Of a stretch of DNA of 64,000 nt, positions 35,801 to 44,150 are shown piece by piece. The position numbers were made by a program, and so were the translations under genes. Source of the DNA: CALARM01 sp036746235 (lineage in GTDB: Bacteria > Vulcanimicrobiota > SpSt-956 > JAKJGF01); the NCBI GenBank assembly GCA_036746235.1, contig DAIOEN010000007.1:14794-78793 (forward strand), written 5' to 3'. The notes beneath the pieces were generated by a model that had not been told where the DNA came from, ran no database searches, and worked only from the letters and a program-made list of their open reading frames with translations. Position 1 is the first letter of the stretch. The number at the start of each line of letters is the position of its first letter.

Positions 35801-36864
35801 AACTCATAGAACAGACATTGCCGGATATAATCATACTGGATTTAATGATGCCTGAAATGGATGGTTTTCTGGTTTTAGAAGCTATAAGGACCGGTGAAAG
35901 GACGGGATTTCTGCCGGTAATCGTTGTTACTGCAAAGGATCTTACAAAAGAAGAAAAAGCCATGTTACATACTTATGCTTCCTCTGTTATAATGAAAGAT
36001 GAACTGCAATCGAAGACTTTATTGAAGGAAATAAAGAAGTGTCTTTCAGATATTTCGTACCGTAAAAAATTCGGGAAAGAGATTTTGATTGTAGAAGACA
36101 ACAGTGGAGCAGTCATAGAAATAAAAACTGTTCTTGAAAAAGAAGGCTTCAATGTTTCTGTTGCAGCAGGAGGCAGAGCTGCTATTGATTATATAAAACA
36201 CAGGATGCCGGACGGAATTATTCTGGATTTAATGATGCCTGATATGGACGGTTTTAAAGTACTTGATGAAATGAGAAATACATCTCATACTGCTTCAATC
36301 CCTGTACTTATTTTAACTGCAAAGGATTTAACACATGAGGATTTAAGGAAATTGAAAAGTAATAGAATTCAGCACTTAATAAGAAAAGGTGATATAAACA
36401 GAGAGGAATTACTTGAAAAGGTAAAATTGCTTGCAGAGGGACAGGGAATAAAAAAAATTATAGAGGCAGAAATAATTCCTGAAAAAATTTCTTCTCATAA
36501 ACCCTGTATAATGCTTGTAGAAGATAATCCTGATAATACGATTACCATTAAAGCAATGTTAGGGAATAAATATAATCTGATTGAAGCTTCAAGCGGAGAA
36601 GAAGGTCTTTCAAAAGCACTTTCAGAAAAGCCGGATCTTATACTTATGGATATGGCATTACCCGGTATGGATGGTTTTACTGCAGTTAAGGAGTTGAGGA
36701 AAGATATGAAAAATATTCCTGTCATAGCCATTACTGCAATGGTCATGAAGGGAGACAGAAAAGCAATAATTGACGCAGGATGTAATGATTATATTTCCAA
36801 ACCTGTAGAACAGGAAGACTTACTCGATAAGATAAAGAAATGGCTCTGTAAAGATTGCCGGTAA
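32857..36864 (+). CDS. Membrane hybrid histidine kinase with four receiver domains
   Basis: About 1335 residues. Membrane helix (about 8-30), Cache-type periplasmic sensor (about 35-290), second membrane helix, HAMP (about 320-370), GAF (about 380-525), Gln-rich coiled coil, HisKA with His588 (SNMSHELRTPLNS), ATPase (NIIGNAIKFTDKG, DTGIGI, GTGLGLSIA), then four receivers in series, acceptor motifs IILDLLMPEMDG, IILDLMMPEMDG, IILDLMMPDMDG and ILMDMALPGMDG. No HPt is fused, so phosphate may pass to a separate protein. The ATG at 32857 follows GGAGG; the in-frame ATG at 32842 has no such site. Confidence 0.93.
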   Translation: MKFRSISMKLIFWFLSVNFLLLWTVMAVIYIQRVRYIKTNTFSKLTAIRDLKVEELSVWLGERRGNTKAISEIYRIRNSEVLFNKKDLNENEKKILLSIRLLLKQYVDDYDVFESVSVVNARNGIIEISSDRDLEGMDLSKEDYFKEALNKKSFHIKDIYISRFRKNPAMIMSRPVYNLTDKRIIAVVSARLNLESFLYPMLLNRTGLGETGETLIVNKDCIAISKLRWYDDGPCRLKITATPAVLAAAGKTGIIESEDYRGIPVLAAYTFIPELSWGFVAKQDLAELYRPINNMFVNFIIILIIASIAVFFIAVFIAKTFCKPLQEMTEVSTRIQTGDLSARNRFKRDDELGFLAESFNDMADNLMARIHVRKSLSELTELMLKTYNIKEFASALLKTLLEITSSQAGVFYLKRGDTYENFFSIGLDKDNLPSFNMERPDGQFGEVFLTGKISHIKNIPSDTVFTFKTIAGTALMREIISMPVISDGKIMALISMGNLSEFSKESLEIINSIWPAINTGFSVLMANENIKNMSEELKDKNRELQSQAEELMSQSKELYCQNMKLEMQNRQIEEANRVKSEFVSNMSHELRTPLNSVIGLSRVLIMQAKGKLSEEEFSYLEIIQRNGKSLLSLINDILDLSKIEAGKVELTVNSISVKDIVENICESLEILAFEKGVILKRDFPDNLPLIESDEQALYKILQNIIGNAIKFTDKGSVVISGEKKDEEFYIHITDTGIGIGQNDLPYIFDEFRQTDGTMARRYEGTGLGLSIAYKTVKLLKGNIYVESTPGKGSTFTVLLPLKWEEEIKSKANIAYDISKITPHGSGEKILVVDDDPSVVKKISSYLTEEGYSVIPAFSGKEAVESAEKFHPFAIILDLLMPEMDGFEVLEHLKKSEKTWDIPVIIVSVSEQHQAACALGASGYIRKPVARELLMKEIYRLVKYPVSVMVVDDNPVDRKLISDIIEKEYIKTCQAESGEQCLELIEQTLPDIIILDLMMPEMDGFLVLEAIRTGERTGFLPVIVVTAKDLTKEEKAMLHTYASSVIMKDELQSKTLLKEIKKCLSDISYRKKFGKEILIVEDNSGAVIEIKTVLEKEGFNVSVAAGGRAAIDYIKHRMPDGIILDLMMPDMDGFKVLDEMRNTSHTASIPVLILTAKDLTHEDLRKLKSNRIQHLIRKGDINREELLEKVKLLAEGQGIKKIIEAEIIPEKISSHKPCIMLVEDNPDNTITIKAMLGNKYNLIEASSGEEGLSKALSEKPDLILMDMALPGMDGFTAVKELRKDMKNIPVIAITAMVMKGDRKAIIDAGCNDYISKPVEQEDLLDKIKKWLCKDCR

Positions 36865-36921
36865 ATCTGTGTTAATCAAAAACAGGTTCTTAATTGCGTA
36901 TCTTAAAGGAGTTGGAGTGTA

Positions 36922-38934
36922 GTGGCCAAAATACTTATTATTGATGATAAAAAAGACAATCTTATTACTATTTCTGCCATGATAAAAAATCTGCTGCCTG
37001 GATATGATATAGTAACCGCTCTATCAGGAGAAGAAGGTATCAGAAAAGCCATGGAGGAAAATCCTGATACTATACTGCTTGATATTATAATGCCCGGCAT
37101 GGATGGATTTGAAACCTGTTCCATACTGAAATCTTCACATGAAACAAAATATATTCCCATCATAGTTCTTACAGCCATAAGATCCGATAGTAAAATGAGG
37201 ATAAGGGCCCTGGAAGTTGGAGCTGACGCTTTCCTTTGTAAGCCTGTTGATGACATGGAGCTTGTAGCACAGGTTAAGGCCATGAGCAGGATAAAGTATT
37301 CTGAAGATCTTTTAAGGAAAGAAAATGAATTGCTCGAGGAAAAGGTAAGAGAAAGAACAAAAGATTTAATTGCTTATGAAAAATTGCTGAATGAACAGCT
37401 CAGCTTTTTGCAGATACTTATTGATACAATCCCTGCTCCTGTTTTTTACAAAGATATAAACGGAGTTTATCTCGGTTCCAATCTGGCTTTTGAGAAATTT
37501 ACGGGACTGAAAATAGAAAACATAAAAGGTAAACAGGTTTATGATATTTTCGCTCCGGATCTGGCTGATAAGTATAATGAAATGGACAGAATTTTATTGC
37601 GAAACGGCGGAGTTCAGGTCTATGAAGGTGAAGTTGTTTACGGAGATTCTTCGATACATGATGTGGTTTTTACCAAGACTGTTTTTAAAAAATCTGATGG
37701 TTCCACAGGAGGTATATTAGGTTTTATTCTGGATATTACAGACAGAAAGAAAGGTGAGGAAGAAAGAGAAAAACTGAAAAAACAGCTTTATCATGCAGAA
37801 AAAATGAATGCCATAGGTACCCTTGCCGGTGGTATTGCCCATGATTTTAATAATATACTGGGAGGTATTCTCGGGTATACGGAACTTGTCATGGACGGTA
37901 TGGAAGAAAATAGCCAGTTACGGAGCCACTTGAAGCAGATTCTTAAAGCAGTAAACCGTGCAAAAGAACTGATAAAACAGATTCTTATCTTCAGCAGAGA
38001 AAACAGACAGATAGAAAAAAAGCCTGTAAATATAGTTATTGTAATAAAAGAGGCACTTAAACTTATGAGAGCAACGATTCCGTCTACGGTAGAAATAAAA
38101 CAGAATATTCATACTAATTCCAGCATTGTCATAGCAGATATTACACAGATACATCAGGTTATAGTAAATCTCTGTACCAATGCTTCCCATGCAATGAAAG
38201 ACAGAGGCGGACTTCTGGAAATAAGTCTGGAAAATATAGACATAAGAGAAGGCGAATTATTGGTTCAGGAATGCAAAGCCGGTTCTTATGTAAAGCTTTC
38301 TGTAAAAGATACAGGTTACGGCATGGACAGAATTACTATGGAACATATGTTCGAACCTTATTTTACCACTAAAAGTCAGAATGAAGGAACCGGTCTGGGC
38401 CTTTCCGTAGTCCATGGCATAGTTAAAAGTCATGGAGGATTTATAAAGGTTTACAGTGAACAGGATAGAGGTACCGTTTTTCATGTTTATTTCCCGAGAA
38501 TAAAAACAGAGATACAGGAGCAGAAAGCAGATGAAAGACCTTCCTCTGGCGGTGAAGGAAATATTCTGTTTATTGATGATGAGGAAGGTCTTGCTTCTCT
38601 GGCAGAACAACTGCTCGGAAAACTTGGTTATAAAGTTATATCACATACAGACAGCATGAAAGCTCTTGCAATTTTTAGAGAAGATCCGCATAAGTTCGAT
38701 CTTGTAATTACGGATCAAACTATGCCTAAAATGACAGGAATAGAACTCGCACGGACCATTACATCTATCCGTCCCGACATACCTGTAATCCTCTGCACAG
38801 GTTTCAGCGAATATTTGAATGAACCGAAGGTTATGTTATCAGGTATAAAAAAAATTATTTTAAAACCCTTTGTTAGAAAAGAAATGGCGGAGGCAATCAG
38901 ATATGTATTACAGAAAAATCCTGATAGCAGATGA
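36922..38934 (+). CDS. Histidine kinase: REC-PAS-HisKA-HATPase-REC
   Basis: 670 residues, soluble. N-terminal receiver (Asp54, LLDIIMPGMDG), coiled-coil linker, PAS (about 165-275), HisKA with His307 (GGIAHDFNNILGG), ATPase (NLCTNASHAM; DTGYGM; GTGLGLSVV), C-terminal receiver (Asp598, VITDQTMPKMTG). Having receivers at both ends suggests it receives phosphate from an upstream kinase, possibly the four-REC protein encoded before it, and passes it on. GTG start with GGAG upstream. Confidence 0.92.
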   Translation: MAKILIIDDKKDNLITISAMIKNLLPGYDIVTALSGEEGIRKAMEENPDTILLDIIMPGMDGFETCSILKSSHETKYIPIIVLTAIRSDSKMRIRALEVGADAFLCKPVDDMELVAQVKAMSRIKYSEDLLRKENELLEEKVRERTKDLIAYEKLLNEQLSFLQILIDTIPAPVFYKDINGVYLGSNLAFEKFTGLKIENIKGKQVYDIFAPDLADKYNEMDRILLRNGGVQVYEGEVVYGDSSIHDVVFTKTVFKKSDGSTGGILGFILDITDRKKGEEEREKLKKQLYHAEKMNAIGTLAGGIAHDFNNILGGILGYTELVMDGMEENSQLRSHLKQILKAVNRAKELIKQILIFSRENRQIEKKPVNIVIVIKEALKLMRATIPSTVEIKQNIHTNSSIVIADITQIHQVIVNLCTNASHAMKDRGGLLEISLENIDIREGELLVQECKAGSYVKLSVKDTGYGMDRITMEHMFEPYFTTKSQNEGTGLGLSVVHGIVKSHGGFIKVYSEQDRGTVFHVYFPRIKTEIQEQKADERPSSGGEGNILFIDDEEGLASLAEQLLGKLGYKVISHTDSMKALAIFREDPHKFDLVITDQTMPKMTGIELARTITSIRPDIPVILCTGFSEYLNEPKVMLSGIKKIILKPFVRKEMAEAIRYVLQKNPDSR

Positions 38935-41149
38935 TGATACAACTATTTTAAAATTATATACGAGTGTATTGACAAGGAAAACTTCTGTCTTAGAGAAAGA
39001 TTTTATCCTGGAAACCTTTGAGAACGGCAGAGCTTTACTGGAACACTTTAAAATCGAATGGAACAGTGGAAACAGAATACCTCTCTGTATACTCGATATG
39101 AATATGCCCGGCATGGATGGTCTGGAAACTGCCCGGGAAATAAGGAATATTGACAGCAATGTTATTATAATTATTGTTACTGCTTATGCTACCACATCTC
39201 TTGCAACACTGAAAGAAAGCCTCAAACAAAATATTTATTACATAAGAAAACCATTTAATAAAGAAGAAATTTATTGCCTTACAGATTCCCTGGTTAAAGG
39301 ATGGAATAAAAATTTTGAAGTCTCTAAATATAAAGATCAGCTTGAAGAACTTGTAGTTAAACGTACTCATGAGCTTAAAACTGTTATTAAAAAACTTGAG
39401 GAAGAAATTACCAACAGAATTCATATAGAGAATTCACTTCGTGAAAGTGAAGAGAGATACAGGCATATTAGTAATACTATTACAGATTATATCTATACTG
39501 TACATTTACATAATAATAATCCTGTAAAAACAATCCACAGCCCTGCATGTGTTGCTATTACGGGTTACAGAACCGAGGAATTTAATCTCAATCCATATCT
39601 GTGGTTACAGATGGTACCGGAAGAGGATAGAAAGATTGTAAAAGATTATGCCGTACAGATTTTATCCGGTGGAAATGTAAAACCGGTAGAACATCGTATA
39701 ATACATAGAGACGGCTCTGTAAGATGGATAAGAAATACACCTGTCCTTCATTATGATAAACTGGGTAAACTCCTTTCTTATGACGGACTTGTTCAGGATA
39801 TTACAGAGAGAAAACAGGCGGAAGAAGCTCTCCATGACAGAATTGCCATGGAAGAACTGGCAACAATTATTTCAAGTTATTTTATAAATCTTCCTTTCCC
39901 TCAACTTGACAGAGAAATAATCTGTGCCCTTCAGTCCATAGGAGAATTTGTGGGAGTTGATCGATGTTTTATAAGCCTTTATTCAAGTGATTACAAAAAA
40001 CTTGAACTTATATATGAATGGTGTAACAATGATGTAAAACCGGGTGCAAATATGGTGTTTCTCGAACCGATATTCAGTGATACGGAAAAACTTAAAAAGT
40101 TTGATCATCTTTATATATCTTCTGTTCTGGCTTTTGACGGGGAAACTGGCATGGAAAAAGCATTGCTTCAATCTTCCGGTATAAAATCCGTACTTACTAT
40201 TCCTCTCAGGTTCAGTAATAGTCAGACCGGCTGTTTCGGCCTTTATTCTGAAAAAAGTGAAAAAATATGGAAAGAAGAAGACATAAAGCTTTTGAAAATG
40301 GTGGGAGAAATTTTTGTCCATGCCCTGGAAAGGAAACAGGCAGAAGAGGAGCTTAAGAAATATAGAGAGCGCCTCGAATATCTCGTAGCAGAACGTACGG
40401 CAGCACTTACGAAAGCAACGGACCAACTGATAAGAAGTGAACGTCTTGCTGCCACAGGCCAGCTGGCTGCTTCAATTGCCCACGAAATAAATTCGCCTCT
40501 TCAGGCAATAACGGTTTTATTGAGTAATCTCAAACATAAATATAAAGATGATGATTATCTCTCAGATAATATTGAGATCCTGAGAGACGCTTTTGCAAGT
40601 ATCAGAGACACAGTTAAAAATCTTCTCGATCTCAATCGTCCCGGAAAGGAGAAAAAACAGCCGGTAAATATAAATGAAATTATAGAAAATACAATTTCAC
40701 TTTTGAAAAGTTATTTAAAGAAAAATTTTGTAAAAATTGCCCTTAATCTATCGGAAAAAATGCCTGTTATTATAGGTTCCCCCCAGCAATTAGGACAGGT
40801 TTTTGTAAATCTCATCAATAATGCTATAGATGCAATGAGCATTTCATCGAATAAAAATAAAATATTCATAGAAACAGATTTTGAAAAAAAGCATGTTATA
40901 ATTAAAATCAGGGATACCGGTCCCGGCATAAATGAAGAGGAATTGAAGAAGATTTTTGATCCCTTTTATACAAGAAAAAAAGTAATGGGTATGGGTGTGG
41001 GGCTCACTATATGTCATGGTATTATTGAAGAACATAAAGGTACTATAGAGGCAAGAAATGCTAAAGGTGGAGGAGCGGAATTTGTTATAACCCTGCCAAT
41101 CAAGCAGAAGGAATACGGAAATAACAAAAAGGAGAATTACCATGAATAA
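38903..41149 (+). CDS. Histidine kinase: REC-PAS-GAF-HisKA-HATPase
   Basis: About 748 residues. Receiver (Asp65, CILDMNMPGMDG), coiled coil, PAS/PAC (about 185-310), GAF (about 315-480), second coiled coil, HisKA with His527 (SIAHEINSPLQA), ATPase (NLINNAIDAM, DTGPGI, GMGVGLTIC). No membrane segment. The ATG at 38903 has CGGAGG nine bases upstream and overlaps the previous gene by 32 nt, so the two are coupled. The GAF domain is a paralogue of that in the kinase at 23.2-25.4 kb (shared MEEL...IS.-.FINL start and GVDR core). Confidence 0.92.
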   Translation: MYYRKILIADDDTTILKLYTSVLTRKTSVLEKDFILETFENGRALLEHFKIEWNSGNRIPLCILDMNMPGMDGLETAREIRNIDSNVIIIIVTAYATTSLATLKESLKQNIYYIRKPFNKEEIYCLTDSLVKGWNKNFEVSKYKDQLEELVVKRTHELKTVIKKLEEEITNRIHIENSLRESEERYRHISNTITDYIYTVHLHNNNPVKTIHSPACVAITGYRTEEFNLNPYLWLQMVPEEDRKIVKDYAVQILSGGNVKPVEHRIIHRDGSVRWIRNTPVLHYDKLGKLLSYDGLVQDITERKQAEEALHDRIAMEELATIISSYFINLPFPQLDREIICALQSIGEFVGVDRCFISLYSSDYKKLELIYEWCNNDVKPGANMVFLEPIFSDTEKLKKFDHLYISSVLAFDGETGMEKALLQSSGIKSVLTIPLRFSNSQTGCFGLYSEKSEKIWKEEDIKLLKMVGEIFVHALERKQAEEELKKYRERLEYLVAERTAALTKATDQLIRSERLAATGQLAASIAHEINSPLQAITVLLSNLKHKYKDDDYLSDNIEILRDAFASIRDTVKNLLDLNRPGKEKKQPVNINEIIENTISLLKSYLKKNFVKIALNLSEKMPVIIGSPQQLGQVFVNLINNAIDAMSISSNKNKIFIETDFEKKHVIIKIRDTGPGINEEELKKIFDPFYTRKKVMGMGVGLTICHGIIEEHKGTIEARNAKGGGAEFVITLPIKQKEYGNNKKENYHE

Positions 41150-41729
41150 ATACAATATACTGTTAGTTGATGATGATCGGCTGATTTTAAAAGCTATGGC
41201 TTTATCAATTAAGAACAAAGGATACAGTGTTATTACTGCAAACAGCGGCGAAGAAGGTATTAACATTTTATCAAAAGAGCATATAGATTTAGTCATTACT
41301 GACCTCGTTATGGAACAGGCAGGAGGCCTTGACGTTCTCAGGAAAGCAAAAGAAATTGACAGTGAAATTATGGTTATCATACTGACCGGTTACGGAGATA
41401 TTACATCTGCCATAGAAGCACTCAGATTTGATGCAGATGATTACCTGTTGAAACCATGTGAAGATGAGGAAATTTATTTTAAGATAGCAGGTTTACTTGA
41501 GAAACAGGCTCTCAGAAGAAAAATAAAAATCTATGAGAAAATATTACCTGTATGCAGTGTATGTAAACAAATAAGAGATGATACAGGAAAAGTTCATGGA
41601 AGCGGTGACTGGATGACACTGGAAAAATATGTCTGTAAAAAATCCGGTATGGAATTATCCCATACATATTGCCCTGTATGTAAACAGAAAGTGCTTGAAG
41701 AAATGGAAAGAGATTTTGGTGAATCTTGA
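41142..41729 (+). CDS. Response regulator with Cys4 (zinc-finger-like) tail
   Basis: 195 residues. Receiver domain 1-120 with Asp54 (VITDLVME; the usual Pro after the acceptor loop is Glu), then a tail with C138-x2-C141 (LPVCSVCKQIRDD) and C177-x2-C180 (YCPVCKQK), around DWMTLEKYV. This LPxCSxCKxIRDDxG tail is a known but uncharacterised add-on to receivers and kinases, with four cysteines suggesting zinc. The start overlaps the previous stop by 8 nt and AGGAG is seven bases upstream. It ends the signalling run; the stop opens a GTGAAAA array. Confidence 0.9.
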   Translation: MNKYNILLVDDDRLILKAMALSIKNKGYSVITANSGEEGINILSKEHIDLVITDLVMEQAGGLDVLRKAKEIDSEIMVIILTGYGDITSAIEALRFDADDYLLKPCEDEEIYFKIAGLLEKQALRRKIKIYEKILPVCSVCKQIRDDTGKVHGSGDWMTLEKYVCKKSGMELSHTYCPVCKQKVLEEMERDFGES

Positions 41730-41811
41730 AAAGTGAAAAGTGAAAAGTGAAAGATAAACATTACGTTGTATATATAATAACCTGGTCACTGGTCACTGGT
41801 CACTGGTCACT
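41729..41811. repeat. GTGAAAA array then GGTCACT array across two gene ends
   Basis: Three GTGAAAA units after the regulator stop, a CATTACG spacer, then four GGTCACT units that continue into the 3' end of the convergent helicase gene. The two blocks face each other, each in the GTGA sense for its own gene. Confidence 0.9.
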
Positions 41812-44087
41812 GTCCTGAGTTCTTTTTTCAATCCTTCAAGTATAAACAGTGTGGCAGTTTTATTCAGATAATTCTCAGGATAAGGACTTGTAGATGAATA
41901 AATACACTTGAGGCATCCGTTTTCACATTTACATCTCATTACCAGATCAAAAGCCTGATTTATAATAAGGGGAAATAATCTGGCTCCTTTTAAAGCATAT
42001 CCTGTGCCTCCCGGATATGTGTCATATATGAATACGGTCGGTTTGCCTGTTGCAGGATGAAAAGGATTTACTGCAGTTCCAATATCGCCTGTCTCACATA
42101 GATTAAATACAGGGATAATAAAGGAGATAATATGACCTGTACCGTAAAGTCCTCCGCTTATTTCAAGACCTGCATTCCTGAGAGTTTTCTGTATGGAGTC
42201 TGACAGGGTAAACCAGAAACCGGTCGTTTCCATGACAGAGCCTTCAATATTGAGAGGTACTGTTTTTAAATACTTACCTGTAATTAATTCTATCTGTCTG
42301 TATGATGTACATTTTTCTTTAATCTTAATTTTTCCGCAATAAATTTCTTTAAATATACTTTCTTTAACAGGAAATACTTGAACTTCTGTTATAATCTGCG
42401 GTTTTGTATAATATCCTGCTTCATCTCCCACTACATAGATTTTTTTCTTCTTATCATCAAGTTCCAGAACCCTGAAGGTTTCACCCTGATGTATATATAT
42501 GGCATGGGAATGAAAATAAAAATGTACATTTCTTTTATATATGTATCCGAGTGTATTATATGGAGGGGAATTATTCACTATTTCATAGTTTTCATTGGAA
42601 GAAGAACGTAAATGAAGGTCCTCTGCAGGATAATAGTTATCTATATTCCAGTGAAACTTATGGTCTTTATAAAATAAATAGTTTTTCTCACTGTATGCCC
42701 TGATAAAAGGTAAGAGAGAACTGCCGAAATAATATTCGTCATCCTCTGAAAGTGGCAGTTCGTATGATGCACATCTCAGATGACCGTCTATTATATAAGG
42801 ATTATCAGTATCTATAGTACATGTTTCATAGTTTGAATTGAAGAAATCATTTCCGTGATGGAGATAATACTGATCGCGAGGAGAATTGGATGAAATTATT
42901 ACTACTATTGACGAACCTGTTCTTCTTCCAACTCTTCCTGCTTCCTGCCATGCACTCATAATACTTCCCGGAAAACCAACTATGACACAGGCATCAAGGG
43001 AACCTATATCTACTCCGACCTCCAGTGCACTAGTAGTTACTACTCCGAGAATTTCTCCTGATATAAGTTTCCTCTCTATTCTTCTTCTTAGTTCAGGCAC
43101 ATATCCTGCTCTGTAGGAAGTAATTCTGTCTACAAGAGAAGAATGACTGCCTGAAAGCAAATCCTGTGTGGTTTTCATTATTATTTCAGCCTGAACCCTT
43201 GTCCTGGTAAATACTATTGTCCTTACATTTGATGATATGAGATGGTACAGGAGAAGGCTTGCTTCCGTATTTATACTTCTCCCCGGCCCTTCTTCCTGGG
43301 CCGGTTCCCAGAAGAGAAAGGTTTTTTCTCCGGAAGGAGCACCGCTTTCTCCTATAAGTTCAAAATCCAGAAGGGTAAGTTCTTTTGCAAGTTCAACAGG
43401 ATTGGCTATTGTAGCGGAAGAACATATAAATTGCGGATTACTGCCGTAATGGTGGCAAATTCTTCTGAAACGCCTTAAGAGGTGAGCAATATTTGAGCCG
43501 AATATACCCCTGTATGTATGCAATTCATCGAGTACAACAAATTTAAGATTTTGAAAAAAGTGTTTCCATTTTTCATGATTTGGTAAAATGCCAATATGCA
43601 CCATGTCAGGTGTAGTAATGATAATACCGGCATTTTTTCTGAGTTTTCTCCTTGTTTCCTCATGTGTATCACCGTCATATATGCCGTAATTAAAATCTCC
43701 GTAATAGAAAGCATAGTTGTATTTTTCAAGCCTTGCAGCCTGATTCTGCGCCAGAGCTTTTGAGGGAAATATATAAAGGGCTTTATTGGATGTGTTACCC
43801 ATGATAGATTCAATCACAGGGAGGTTATAACAGAGAGATTTTCCGCTTGCAGTTCTGGTAGATATAACTATATGTTTTCCTTCTCTTATGGCATTTATAG
43901 CATCTACCTGGTGGCTATAAAAACGGGTAAGATTTCCTTTCTTCAATATTTCTTCCAGTCTCCAGTGAATCGGACTTTTCAGTTCACCATAAACCGGTTC
44001 TACGGCAGGAAGATTTTTTTGAAATACTATTCCTTTTTCTTCCCCTATTTCCTGAAAAAAACTCATTAGTAAATCGTGGTAGAACAT
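41793..44087 (-). CDS. DEAD/DEAH-box helicase with DUF1998 Cys4 domain (MrfA-like)
   Basis: 764 residues. Superfamily 2 helicase motifs: I (STRTASGKSLCYNLP), II (VLDELHTYRG), III (SSATIANP), VI (QEAGRVGRRTG). The C-terminal DUF1998 region has four clustered cysteines (CKCENGCLKC), an iron or zinc site in this family. YprA/MrfA proteins are 3'-5' DNA helicases in mitomycin-type repair; the usual MrfB nuclease partner is not adjacent. The final residues VTSDQ and the stop are encoded by a GTGACCA array. Confidence 0.92.
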   Translation of the reverse strand: MFYHDLLMSFFQEIGEEKGIVFQKNLPAVEPVYGELKSPIHWRLEEILKKGNLTRFYSHQVDAINAIREGKHIVISTRTASGKSLCYNLPVIESIMGNTSNKALYIFPSKALAQNQAARLEKYNYAFYYGDFNYGIYDGDTHEETRRKLRKNAGIIITTPDMVHIGILPNHEKWKHFFQNLKFVVLDELHTYRGIFGSNIAHLLRRFRRICHHYGSNPQFICSSATIANPVELAKELTLLDFELIGESGAPSGEKTFLFWEPAQEEGPGRSINTEASLLLYHLISSNVRTIVFTRTRVQAEIIMKTTQDLLSGSHSSLVDRITSYRAGYVPELRRRIERKLISGEILGVVTTSALEVGVDIGSLDACVIVGFPGSIMSAWQEAGRVGRRTGSSIVVIISSNSPRDQYYLHHGNDFFNSNYETCTIDTDNPYIIDGHLRCASYELPLSEDDEYYFGSSLLPFIRAYSEKNYLFYKDHKFHWNIDNYYPAEDLHLRSSSNENYEIVNNSPPYNTLGYIYKRNVHFYFHSHAIYIHQGETFRVLELDDKKKKIYVVGDEAGYYTKPQIITEVQVFPVKESIFKEIYCGKIKIKEKCTSYRQIELITGKYLKTVPLNIEGSVMETTGFWFTLSDSIQKTLRNAGLEISGGLYGTGHIISFIIPVFNLCETGDIGTAVNPFHPATGKPTVFIYDTYPGGTGYALKGARLFPLIINQAFDLVMRCKCENGCLKCIYSSTSPYPENYLNKTATLFILEGLKKELRTVTSDQ

Positions 44088-44112
44088 ATATGGTTACCTG
44101 CTTTGTAAATCG

Positions 44113-44146
44113 TGACGCGTGACGCGTGACGCGAGTGGAAATGGCA
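44113..44146. repeat. GTGACGC array
   Basis: Three tandem GTGACGC units and a variant between the helicase start and the nucleotidyltransferase stop. Read on the minus strand it is in the TCAC orientation upstream of the helicase. Confidence 0.8.
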
Positions 44147-44150
44147 TGTG

